DNA from: Dimorphilus gyrociliatus
Taxonomy: Eukaryota > Annelida > Polychaeta > Dinophilidae
Assembly (NCBI GenBank): GCA_904063045.1
Contig: CAJFCJ010000007.1
Span: forward strand, 3,975,404-4,039,403
Reading direction: 5' to 3'
Length of the DNA stretch: 64,000 nucleotides
Positions 23,101 through 33,770 of this stretch are shown here, in pieces. The stretch's first letter is position 1, and every line of letters starts with the position of its first letter. Position numbers and translations under genes: made by a program. The notes under the pieces were generated by a model. It ran no database searches, was not told where the DNA came from, and worked only from the letters and a program-made list of their open reading frames with translations.

Positions 23101-24261
23101 AATAAGATATTTCGCTGAATTCATGGCAGCTTCTCGATGTCCTGTAAGATTTGGTAAGAATATATCAGTCAATTCCTCTTCCGTAACAATATAGTCATGA
23201 GGCTCCTTGTAAAAATGAAGATGGCTTATAATCTTGTGGGCAGCGCTCATCATCGCAACGTCTGGGCTAATACAAGCTTGGCAAAAGATCTTGTGAAAAA
23301 CTCGAGATGTGAAACCCTTCAATCTCTCTAAAATATCTGGATTTTCTTCTATAAGGGAATATATTGGAACTAAAGAAACGATAGCTTGACTCCGAGCATT
23401 GGGTGAGTCCACATCATGTAAAACTCGATGAAAATATCTTAAATTCAGGTCGACGAGAAATTCTTCAGGATCTATGAACAACCAGCAACCCAACTCTTCC
23501 ATAGTCAAGCATTGAACATCATTTATTTCATGAAGATATCCAATTGGAACCAATTTGCATAATTTCTCCTTAAGCTTAGATACATAATTTATTTTCTCGT
23601 CTATTTCATCAAGAGTTTGTTCATCGGGTTTATCTTGATTGTGAATTCTTTTCAGATCATCTTTAAGTTTCCTGTGAACTTCTACAACAACTGTATTCAT
23701 CTTCAAACCGAAGAATATACCAGTGTGAAAAAAACACTTGTAATATTTTCCATCTACAGATGATATCATACCAAATATCAGTTCTATTAGTTTGTCTATT
23801 AAGGTTCCTTTATATAGAAATGTGTGTTGTCCCATATCAAATAACACACGGATAAAACCTGAGAGATTGGAACGAAAATTTTTCCATAGTGACTTGGTAT
23901 TTTTTCTTGACAATGGATATTCTTCAAAATTCTCTTCATCGAGCTTCGCAAATCCCTGTTCTGCACATTTATCTAATAAATCGATCATGTCCACCTCTAA
24001 AATATTTTCAGGTTGGGCTGCATCTATGGGAGAGCCAGCTGACGAGAAACAAAGTCTCAATAACTGATGCAAAGCTGACGTTTCATCATTTTTGCACAGG
24101 TTCAGCCAGTCATCTACTAGGCTTTCCGTCGAAACCTTTCCTTCTTTAATAAGCATAAATAAATCTTTACTCCTGACTGGTTCAACTTGTTTAATTGGAC
24201 TCTCAATATCTGAGCGATTTTTCATGGCTTTCCACATAGATTTGGCTTTTAACTTTGCCAT
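20188..24261 (-). CDS. STAG: cohesin subunit STAG/SCC3 (divergent)
   Basis: HEAT-repeat subunit of cohesin, which binds the RAD21 kleisin and helps load the ring on DNA. One unusually long exon (24261 to about 21440) holds the STAG-domain signature: NFRSNLSGFIRVLFDMGQ, FFHTGIFFGLKMNTV, then CLTMEELGCWLFIDPEEFL, LNLRYFHRVLHDVDSPNAR and the helical repeats that follow. Short 3' exons between 21435 and 20188 encode an acidic, Ser-rich tail: a basic patch KRKRANTTE, then EDLIIIEDSSDDEE and SSQSSSIESIEG. Overall about 1,200 residues, as expected. Sequence is only moderately close to vertebrate STAG1/2, so it may be the only paralog or a fast-evolving, STAG3-like one. A canonical E2F site lies upstream. 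The last exon boundary and stop (20188) are less certain. Confidence 0.85.
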
Positions 24262-24568
24262 ATTTTGGCTGGAAAAAGATTATTTTTAAAAGAAAATATC
24301 TCACAAAATCTAAAGCCTAGTAAATTTTAACTGAAATAAACTTTCAAGAAAGATTAATAAAAAGATATTCTTGGAAGTTTAGATTAGATATGAAGAACTG
24401 AAAGCCATTACGCAAAGTCAACATTTCAAGTATACCAGCTTGAAAATTAAGTTATTTTAACTTACAAGTTTAATTAAATAACTACCGAAATTTTCACTTG
24501 GACAAACTGGACAAACTTTTGTTCACTTTCTAAAAGTTCCGAGAAATATAGCAGTAGCGTGGAAAGTG

Positions 24569-24580
24569 TTTGGCGGGAAA
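24569..24580. promoter_or_regulatory. canonical E2F site upstream of STAG
   Basis: TTTGGCGGGAAA is an exact match to the classical E2F consensus, about 310 bp upstream of the STAG start codon. Cell-cycle control of a cohesin gene would be sensible. Function is inferred from motif and position. Confidence 0.5.
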
Positions 24581-24699
24581 TATTGAAGTGACGTATTAAA
24601 ATTTTTAATTTCGTAAATTTTGATCTATTAATTTAAAATTAATGATAACATTTTTAATCTTTTCCCATAGAACTAGGTTTTTTATGAAGAAAGCAAAAA

Positions 24700-25043
24700 T
24701 CAATTTTTAGACAAATGCGAATCTTTCAGAAGTGTTATACAATCGAGTTTCCGAGCATGCGATGTCCATAACTGATTTTCGCTCAGTAAACATTCGGAAG
24801 CTGAAAAACCCGCAATAGATCCTGTTGGTTCATTTATTTTTTCTGCTTCGAGATAACTTATCACCTACATATTATAAAGGGTAAAAATTTTATATATATA
24901 TTCTCTGTTTTTTCGAATTTGATGCAAATTTTATAAAGAGCTATCTTCGTCGATTTACTTTTGCTTACAATGATAAGACCTTTTAGACTTAAAAGCAAAA
25001 CGCAGCTGATATTATCGGACTCATGTAAAAAACAGTTGAACAT
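24700..25043 (-). CDS. unidentified small gene, at least two exons
   Basis: The last exon (24864-24700) encodes VISYLEAEKINEPTGSIAGF, continues into SASECLLSENQLWTSHARKL and stops soon after, with clear coding character. It joins in phase 0 through a 104-bp GTAAGC...TAG intron to an upstream exon with CVLLLSLKGLII. From the Met at 25043 the predicted protein is 78 residues. Further open segments up to about 25310 (for instance LLDERLTSKIQ and MGTATEKCIRPRFAQ) suggest more 5' exons. I do not recognise the family. It is divergent from DOLK. Confidence 0.5.
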
Positions 25044-25477
25044 AGATTAATTTATATACACGTAAAAAACTAATCGTTTGAAATTTTTTGTGCAAATCTA
25101 GGCCTAATGCATTTCTCTGTGGCGGTGCCCATGAAAAATCTTTTATTTGTCCAAATGAACTTGATGAGACAACGTTTTAGTTATCTACTGGATTTTTGAC
25201 GTAAGACGCTCATCCAATAAATCGATAAAAATCTAATAATCAGATCTAGTGCAAGCTTATTGAAAGAATACTTTAGTCGCACATATCTTAGCTCTGCAAG
25301 CACCTTAAAAGAATATAGAGTTTAGATTTTAAATAAAGAATATATTTTTATAATATTCATTAGATCCAATAATTACTCATATAGCTTCAAAGTGTGATAT
25401 GCATCCCACTATAAGAAATTTAAAGGAAATTCATTAAGGAAAGGATATTATTTACTCTGGTTAATTCGCTTTCTATC

Positions 25478-27716
25478 ATGTTCGACGCTGACGAAGGAGA
25501 ATCAATATGCATCATAGATCTTTTACCAACACTGGAGTCTATAACTGTATTGATAGGAATAGCTTCAACTGTCATTACTCATACTCTACTTTCTTCATCA
25601 GCCATAGGTAAAGCTGTTGAAAATAGTTTAAAACTTTTATACTGTATAATTGTATTACAGGTTTTATTTATTACTATTTTCAGGCGCTGTTCTAGTTATA
25701 TCCGTTTTTACAATCATATTAGATTTAATACCTGGTTTTTACGATTTTGAGGCTTTGGGTAAAGTATACAGGTATAAAGTAAAATCTACGTCTTCTATCG
25801 GCAAATAACTTAACATCTCTTTATAGGCCTGGAACAACTACATGTTTCTATTGTGGACTTTTGGTACCAGTAGCAGAGCTCTTGACAAGGCACTCAGCCG
25901 GTAACAACGAATGCTTTGGAAGAACAGTAAGCTACATTTATTATTTTCTTAAAATATATTAGTATTAAAATTACAATACGTTTAATCTTGCTTAAGGTGG
26001 CTTTTTGTGGATGTGTACTAATCGTTTTATTAGTACGAAATTTGACATTGGCGGCAGACACTTTACAACCGGATGATGGATTTACAAGCAAATTCTCTCA
26101 TAGCTTTTTTATATCAATTGCGTTTGCTTTATTATTATCAATAATTTCTTATTTTGTATGGAATATAGGTAAATATCGGACACGTTTTTTATGAATCTTA
26201 TATACTCAATTCTTTATGTTTCAAAATTACTCCTTCAAAAATAGCTGTCTATCAATGGTTAACTCAGTGTTTTGGCTTATTTTTATACATTCTTTTGGAT
26301 ACATTCCTTCCGTTTATCTTTCCTCGCTCCTTTTCCTTAGGAGAATGTGCTATTGTATCACAGACAGTAATCATTTTCATTATTAGTCTTCTGTGCCATA
26401 CAAATGCTTTTAACAATGATCAAAATAACTCGACCGAAACTGCTAAAATAATGTTATATGATGAAAAATATTTTTCAGACAGTGTTATTGTGTTTTCACA
26501 GGTTTTTATTCGCCTTTTTTTTCTTTGCTAATAAACCAACTACTAAACCTTTTTTGTCTCCAACAGATTGCTTTCATTTCCTGTCTCCTATTTCTAACTC
26601 TGTTATTAATATTGAAACGTTTAAGAAATCCAACTTGGTTTTATCTTACATTAGGCGGGATAATTTGTTGTTTTTCAATACCCAGTATTGTTGTTTTAAC
26701 GTCTTTGGATCCACTCACTTGGATGATCAAATTTATACTTTTAAAACCGTCAAGAGTCAGTTTGTTATTGTCTTTTTTTCCTAAATAATAATTAGTTTTA
26801 CAACTGATCCAGATTTATCTCTTTCTCCATTGCTCTATTTGTACATCTATTTGTTTCGTCGTCATTATTAAGTACAACGGACAGCAGGGTTTTTATGGAT
26901 TGGAGAAGAAAAATTCTTATAACCCCAACTATAGAGCAAAAATATCAACTAGAATTAGGAAAATATTTCATTTGATTGCGATTGCCATCTATTTGCCAGC
27001 AATATGGATTGATCCTGAATTTTTAGTTCTTGCCGCAAACTGCGCCCTTATCGGATTTTTGATAATAGAAGTTTGTTGAATATTTATAAAGTAATTAATT
27101 TTGCAAATAAATTGTTTTTTATTTCAGTCTGTAAGATCGTTGAAAATTCAACCTTTTGGGTCTTGGTTACGAGAATACTTAGAAATATTTATTGACGAGA
27201 AAGATCAAGGAAACATTATATTAACTCATATTTATTTACTTGTTGGTTTTACTTGTCCTCTTTGGTTGTATGGAAGCAGCTTTGAGAGTAAAAAAAATTT
27301 ATCCAATAACGCAGCAACGCTTTAATTAAACTTGTCTAAATTTATCTATATAGAGATTCCACCAGCTGTCCTAAGCGGGGTTCTTTCTCTTGGTATTGGC
27401 GATACGGCTGCTGCTGTGGTTGGTTCTAAATATGGTGTAAGAAAATGGCCAGGGTCAAATAAGTCTTTGGAAGGAACTACTGCAGCAATACTCTTTCAAA
27501 TTATCGCTATCATGATACTTAAACTGACAGGTAAACGTTTATTGCCTTCGTTCTGTTAAGTTATTTATGACCTTGATGCTTTTTTTAGGAATCATGCAAC
27601 AAATTTCAGTTTTTCGACTATTCACGGCTATTGTTATGACATCGTTTCTTGAGGCATTTACGGCTCAAATAGACAATATAGTGTTGCCGTTGTATATGTA
27701 TGTGTTATTGATATAG
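25478..27716 (+). CDS. DOLK: dolichol kinase
   Basis: Polytopic ER enzyme that phosphorylates dolichol with CTP, the last step in making dolichyl phosphate for N-glycosylation, O-mannosylation and GPI anchors. About nine exons. Membrane helices are scattered through the first two thirds (for example ISIAFALLLSIISYFVW and SVIVFSQIAFISCLLFLTLL across a splice). The conserved kinase part follows: RKIFHLIAIAIYLPA, then GVLSLGIGDTAAAVVG and GVRKWPGSNKSLEGT. The latter match the CTP-binding GDTxAxxxG and WPGxxKSxEGT motifs of DOLK/Sec59. The C-terminus IDNIVLPLYMYVLL also fits the family. The start at 25478 is the first Met in frame before the first hydrophobic segment. Confidence 0.93.
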
Positions 27717-28135
27717 ATTTGTTGATGTTCCGTTTAAGATACAGTCTAGTCTTAATTTGTTGTCCAAATTTGCACTATTTCTTGAAATAAAGCAATATCA
27801 GCTATTTCTAAAAGTACAATAAACAAGAATGTCATAGGCTCGTCCTTGTTTTTTTGAGTAATTTCAGTTGACACAACCCATTTGGATTTATCCAAATTAG
27901 CAAACTTGCAAAAATCGTATGTTAGAAGAAGAATAAAATTAAAGTAATCTTTCGAAATAACTCATGTAAAATTGAAGAAGGTAAAAACAGAGAAGGTAGG
28001 AAATGGATAAAATTTACAAGTTACTTATCAATTATTACAAAATAAAATTAAAATTGAAGTTAAAATGATCTTTATTCCTATGAGAATGATGACATCATGA
28101 CAAGGATTACAAATAAGTTAGTTCAAATCTTCAGC
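27717..28135. other. convergent gap DOLK / UBE2G2
   Basis: 419 bp of AT-rich sequence, with AATAAA-like signals on the plus strand near 27787 and 27940. No gene seen; likely the two 3' UTRs. Confidence 0.4.
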
Positions 28136-29098
28136 TCATAAATTCAGGGATTTGCGAACACTTTTCTTAGCTCTCTCTTCAAATAACTTTCTATCGTCCC
28201 TCCAACATTTAGCAGCATCTACATTTGCTGCACTTTCATCATTTGGTTCTTAAATTACAAATAGTTTCATTAAAAGTAAGATTAAAGAGACAATCTGAAC
28301 CAACCTGCCAACATACTGACAACGGATAATAGAATCTTTTCAACACTTTGTACGGGACTCCATCTTTCAGCTGATGATTCGTACCCAAGAGGATCGTCAC
28401 CGGGAGCATGCAGAATCGATATACAAACACGTCCGTCGGGATAAACTGTAATTGACATGAGCGATAAATAGAGTAAATCTAAAAAATAATCAGATTTTTT
28501 TCCTAAAGGTTAACTTGAACAATTTAAAAAAAAAAATTCGATTAGTTACAATAGAAACCTAAAAGTCAATGAACTCTTAGATTTTACCACAGCTAAAAGC
28601 TACGAATTTCAAAGGTTCCCAATTTACAATTTAAACATGTGACAGAAAAGATTTGAATTTTTGGTTGAGAAAAAGTACTGCTGTGCTATAATTTTTCAAA
28701 GAGGGAAATTACTGTTTGGATGGAATAGGTCGCAGGTAAATCGCATTTGTGGGGGTGAAAGTGGATAGTCGTTAGGAAAGGTAAGTTTGGCCGGAAACAC
28801 TCCTCCTTCAAAACAGGTGCCTTCCGGTCCCCTGCCAAAAAGAAAGGTTTCGTTTTAACCAATACAGCTGAGTGTATGAAAGATATATACTTACATTATC
28901 AGAGCTTCCCATTCAAAGTAATTTTCTTCATCTTGAGGACCAGCCACAATTCCTTCTGGCGGATTCAACGTTAATTCTGTGTAACGGCAAATATTATGAT
29001 TTTAAAGAACCGTGCGAAGTTGTAAACCTTATCACAAATTTATTTGGCAACTTACGCTTATATTCAGCCATTAAACGCTTAACCGCAGCTCCAGCCAT
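28136..29098 (-). CDS. UBE2G2: ubiquitin-conjugating enzyme UBE2G2
   Basis: E2 enzyme for ER-associated degradation, working with gp78/HRD1-type ligases. Exons read [35 protein letters not shown] and EWEALIM, then [19 protein letters not shown] and [14 protein letters not shown]. Next comes the catalytic segment [20 protein letters not shown], with the active Cys in RVCIS and the acidic insert typical of UBE2G proteins. The end reads [20 protein letters not shown] and [14 protein letters not shown]. About 165 residues in five or six exons, essentially colinear with the human protein, which makes this one of the safest calls in the window. Confidence 0.97.
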
Positions 29099-29768
29099 TT
29101 TCGATTATTTTCCTAGAGTTTTGATTGAAGAGAATTATCGAAAAAGGTATTGGGTTCACGCAAAATTTGTCGAAAAGTTTCGCGTGTCCAGCAATTTGAG
29201 TGACTTAGAGCAGACAAATGGCGGATATATATGTTACTGGTGTCGTCTGCTATTTTGTCGGCAAAAATGAGTAAATTCTGCAGGTATTTCAAGAAATTTT
29301 TGGTCAATCCTCAAAAATATTTGCATGACAATCGTTACCAAAAATTTTTATATAAATTTTTTAGCAAATGATATAACTGTTAAAGCTTAATAAGTGCAAA
29401 ATAAGGAAAAAATTCGCTTTTAAACATCTTTACTATTTAAAGAGTGGTCATAGTTGAAACCTACTTTATTGGTAATAGGTCAATTTCAAAATAAGATAAG
29501 AAAAGAAGATGTTCTATTTTAAATTAAACTGTTACACTGAATTATCGCCAGATGTGCAACAGGCGAACTTGTTTTAAAAAAAAGATATAATATTACATAG
29601 GCCTTATATTCATTGTAATCAAAATACATAACTTGAACAAGAGATAGTGATTGAGGTCTTTTTGTATTTATTGTTAAATAATATTTTAGATTTTTAAAAA
29701 CAAAAAAAAATTTGCTTTTGTTTGACGTAACGAACAAAATAGGTTTTATATTTTTTCCTAAGAATCTC
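29099..29768. other. 670-bp gap UBE2G2 / TIMM44
   Basis: The first 200 bp are GC-richer and presumably the UBE2G2 promoter. They contain AAATGGCGGAT at 29216-29226, a YY1-like box on the plus strand. The remainder is AT-rich TIMM44 3' UTR sequence. Overlapping ATG ORFs at 28872-29270 and 29519-29833 are shadows of flanking exons or noise. Confidence 0.4.
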
Positions 29769-32359
29769 CTATAGCCATTGTTCCTGAGGCATGATTGATA
29801 AATCAATAACTCTCCAAGCAGCCTTTGGATCAAGTATGGCTTGATCTCTACATAAAGCCCAAACGTGCATAACTCTCATAACTTTATCCTGTTAATTAAA
29901 GATTTAATTATAAATTCAGTTTTTGGAATAGTTTAATCATACTAGTTAAAAATATCTTACCGCATCTCCTTCAACAACAAATCCCTTTGCATCTCTTACA
30001 GTAAGTATCTGTTGAGCGTAGAATGTAACAACTAAAACGGGGCCTTGTTCCATCATCTTACCAGCAGCTATCTGTTATTTTTTTAATATATTAGGTAATT
30101 ACTAATAGTATTAATAATAATAGTAAACCTACGTCAACTTGTCCGATGTCCAATACTTTGTTATCCATAGTGTAACCCTTCTTTTTAGCTTCTTTCAGTG
30201 GATGAGCAATTGTATTGAAAACTCCTTCGTGACACCAATCTTCTAGAACTTTTAAATCTCCTCTAACAATAGCTTCCAAAACATTTGGAATTATATCTCT
30301 TTCGCAGTCTCTTAAAAATTGAATTTGATCAAAATTCGGATCCATTTTAGTGATTTCGGTTAAAACTTCAGACATCTCAGTTTTGGAGAATACATTACCT
30401 AAACAGAACATTAATAATTTCATATAAGTTAAAATTAGTAGGAAGACATAAATAAATATATATATATACCAAATAAATCCGACATTTTGTCTGTAATGGA
30501 TCTAGTTGCTCTTACGAAAACGTTGTCACTTTCATCATATTTCGTTTTAATATCGAACATTTCTATACGAAACGATTAGCAAGTTAAATATATTAATAGA
30601 ATTAATTATAAAGATAATATTACTTGTCACAAATTGGTTATTGTCTTTAAAATTTTGCCACGATTGAAAGAATTTCGAATCTCTATGCATTACAATACCA
30701 GTTGCATCTCTAAAGCAAAAATCTAATCATTTATTTAAAGGATGAAAGAATAATTATAAAAACTTTACTCGTTAACATCAATAACTTTTCTTGTTGAATT
30801 GAAATTTTCATCTGATCTCATTCTTAATGATTTTGGTACGCTATATAATCTACCTCTATCTAAAGTTGCGTCATTTAACTCGTCTTTAACAACTTTAACA
30901 CTCTGAAATTAAAAAGAGAATATTTGTCATAAAAATAAATTTAAAAATCCAGATAATAATAAAAATAATCTATAAATAAGTATGAACTCTGATTATAATA
31001 TGGATTTATGTACTTATACCAATTCAGTTGCGAGATTAATGAATCGTTTAATAACACTACTACGAGATTCTCAATCAAATTGCAATAGTGCAAGATGTTT
31101 CAATAGTAATGATTCATTACCGTTCACTTCGACTGATACTAATTCAGCTGTCCTGATTATTTTATGGACAATCCTTGTTTTTATTTTATTTTGGACGAGA
31201 CCCAATAGAGCTGGATTATTCGAAGTTTTTCGGAGCAATAAAGAAATAGTGGAGCCGCCTCTTCCACCTCCTACCATATAAGTTTTGTTAATGATAGTAC
31301 TTATTTAACCTGATAAGCATATGGATTCTATTTACTATAAAATAAATATTTTTTTTTTTGTAAAACTTATGGGAATGGTGTGTAATTAATAAACTGTTTT
31401 TGTAAAATGTAGTCTAGACTTTACCTCTGAAACACTTTTAAATAAGGTTGTTTGCCCTAGTTGTTCACCTCCTTTGGCTACACTATGTCCCAGTTTCGAA
31501 GCTGTACTTGCAACGCCTTTACTTAACTTAAAACTTTTTCTAACTGCATCAGTTCTTTCAATATCTTCAATGGTCTGTACGAATATAAATTATCCTATAT
31601 CTTTGAGGTATTTCTAAGAAGAAACTAACCTTTTTCGCCTTATCTTTTAAAAATTCTAACTTCTCTTTTAGTATCTCGGATCCTTTTGATGTTTCACTCT
31701 CAATGGCTTCCTGTTAAAAATTTAGCACGATATTTAGAGGCCAGATAATTATTAATAAGAGTTCACTTACATATTTTTCTCTAGCTCTTTTCAAAGCATC
31801 AGATTGCTCTAGTCTTTCAGCTTCTTCCCGGAACTTTTTAAGATTTTCCTTAAAACAGTTATATTCATATTATTTATTAATCTATTAATGATAAAATATT
31901 AACCGAACCTTCATTTCCTTGCTTTTTGAAAAGTCATTTTTAATATTTTCGACAAGTTGTCCTATAAATCCTTTATTAGAATATGTTCTATACTGCAACA
32001 TAGATTATTGTTAACTAATGAATAGAGTGATAGGCATACTCATAGCCGATTTAATTGTAATGAACTGTTTATATTTAAATCACCTAAACTTTAATCATCT
32101 CATCTAGAAAAAATATAATCATTATCTCAACTATAAAAAAAAATCTCACGCAATAACGTGACACGAATTAAAAGAACCAAACAAAAATTTGACTAAAGTA
32201 ACGATATTTCAAAACTTGGAGACAATTTTATTTAGTCAACAAAAGTACTCAATTAAAAATGAAATTAAAACCAAGTTTTGCAACTTTTTTTAAACGAACC
32301 TGAGAATTTCCTACATAATAGCTTGATCTGCGTAAAATGTGTTTGAAGGTCGCCATCAT
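29769..32359 (-). CDS. TIMM44: TIM44, mitochondrial import motor subunit
   Basis: Peripheral inner-membrane protein that tethers mtHsp70 to the TIM23 channel. The start at 32359 gives MMATFKHILRRSSYYVGNSQ, an Arg/Ser-rich presequence. Exons continue with GFIGQLVENIKNDFSKSKEM, a charged coiled coil, then SKLGHSVAKGGEQLGQTTL and TGIVMHRDSKFFQSWQNF. The C-terminal lipid-binding domain includes MDPNFDQIQFLRDCERDIIP, EDWCHEGVFN, VLVVTFYAQQILTVRDAKG and the ending WRVIDLSIMPQEQWL. About ten exons with mostly 50-70-bp introns. One intron (about 30905-31430) is enlarged because it hosts the opposite-strand SMIM14 gene. Confidence 0.95.
30982..31281 (+). CDS. SMIM14: SMIM14-like small membrane protein nested in a TIMM44 intron
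   Basis: A single-exon, 99-residue protein on the strand opposite TIMM44. It matches the SMIM14 layout: an N-terminal Cys-containing segment with RLMNRLITLLRDSQSNCNSA (vertebrate RRLINLLRQSQSYC), a short linker, one transmembrane helix AVLIILWTILVFILFWTRP followed by a Pro/Arg stop-transfer, and a short Pro-rich tail (EPPLPPP). SMIM14 is an ER membrane protein of poorly known function. Homology is inferred from these phrases and equal length. TIMM44 exons flank it on both sides, so transcription through this region is on both strands. Confidence 0.82.
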   Translation: MNSDYNMDLCTYTNSVARLMNRLITLLRDSQSNCNSARCFNSNDSLPFTSTDTNSAVLIILWTILVFILFWTRPNRAGLFEVFRSNKEIVEPPLPPPTI

Positions 32360-32542
32360 TGACCTTACTTTATGAGAAATGACCGAGAAATCATATTATT
32401 TAAATAAAAACTCAGGCCATGGAAATCTTATTAAGTATAAAGAAAAAGAATGAACTTTACAAACAAACTTCCGTAACTTGTACAAAACTTTATTTTTATA
32501 TGACAACATTAAGCCATGAGCAAAGAATAAATGTTATAATAT

Positions 32543-33265
32543 TTATATATCAACGCCTTGTAAAAGCTTGTTATATACGTCTTCAGGAACAACATTAATC
32601 ATTTTCATCCCGGTAAGCAATTGGCGTTTTGCATTTCCAGCAAAGTTGTGTTTTAGAAAAGCTTTAAATCTCTTGTTAATATCTCCTTGTTCAAAAAGAC
32701 TAAGAGGTACTCTTATTAAGCCAAGCGTCTAAAAAGTATAAATAGTTACAAGTATTATGAATAAAAGAAGTTTATTAAGCAGTTTCTTACCTCGTTGCCC
32801 CATTCTTCAGCTTCGAGAACGGCTCTCTTCTCAATTTCGTAAAAGAGTTTTAATGGTATTTTCTTTCCATAAAAGTGAAGAACCAATTTATAATCGTGAA
32901 CAATGTGACATAGTAAAAAATTCTCTTTTTCAAACTTCACTTTATCTAAATCTAACGCTATTTCTTCTACACACTCTCTATTCAAACCATCAACTGGATT
33001 ATCATCTTCGGGATCAATTAGACCTGATGAAAAGTTTCAACACTTCACTCACAAACTGCATTGGTGTACGAAACTAAAAGTGATACAAACCACCAACAAA
33101 TCCTATACAACCGTCAAATCTCATTTGCATCATTATAACAGCGTTTCTTTTACAACCAAAGGTTGTGCCTGGGTCGTCAGCTGCAAGCATAGCATGTGCA
33201 GCATGTTTGTAATGTTTGTACTTCGAAAGGGCCTCTGTTTGGCTTATTTCTTCAAATTTTTCCAT
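32543..33265 (-). CDS. NUDT16: NUDT16-type nucleoside diphosphatase / RNA decapping enzyme
   Basis: Nudix hydrolase of the U8 snoRNA-decapping/(d)IDPase family, nuclear and cytoplasmic in vertebrates. Exon 1 (from 33265) carries KHAAHAMLAADDPGTTFG and ILMQMRFDG-like VIMMQMRFDGCIGFVGG. Exon 2 starts LIDPEDDNPVDGLNRECVEE, so the Nudix box (GG...REC.EEI) spans the splice with its catalytic Glu residues intact. The protein then reads HFYGKKIPLKLFYEIE and, in exon 3, LGLIRVPLSLFE and FLKHNFAGNAKRQLL. About 190 residues, as in the human enzyme. Confidence 0.93.
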
Positions 33266-33770
33266 CTCTCTTTGCAGCTACGACTGTTGCAAAGTATCTT
33301 ATAAAGGTTCTCTAAATAATGGTAAAAAAGTGACACGTTGATGATATTTCGGTTGATTTCGCAATATAAAGTCTTCGCAGAAGCAAGAGAAATTGTGACG
33401 TCACATCCGGGAAGTATATTTCTCTCTAAATATTCTACTATTAATTTGAAGAAACAAACGAATAATTCTGAACAGAATATGGTATATATTTCCTTTTTTA
33501 TGAGGTAACATAAATTATTGCCATTATGTAAGTATTATCGGCCAATAGATATTAAAACAGAGTTTTGTGCTCCATTATGTTTTTAAAGAGAAAGAAATAC
33601 AAACAAACTTTTGAGCATACAAATGACAAAAAAAGATAACAGTAAATTTGATCAAATCAAAATCAAGCATCTAAATCCTTCCTTCAATAGTAGTTTGAGA
33701 TAAAAGTATGTATAGGGTGCAGCATATAACTGATACACCATAAACGTAAGATTGTTAATCTTTGACAAAT
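33266..33770. promoter_or_regulatory. 505-bp gap with NUDT16 promoter and a CRE palindrome
   Basis: GTGACGTCAC at 33395-33404 is a perfect CRE/ATF palindrome about 130 bp upstream of the NUDT16 start, followed by CATCCGGGAAG (ETS-like). The part beyond about 33500 is AT-rich and probably the 3' UTR of the RING gene. Confidence 0.5.

Noticed and set aside
23792-24289. Plus-strand ORFs opposite the STAG first exon
   Set aside because: Shadows of the long STAG exon, with no homology or splice structure of their own.
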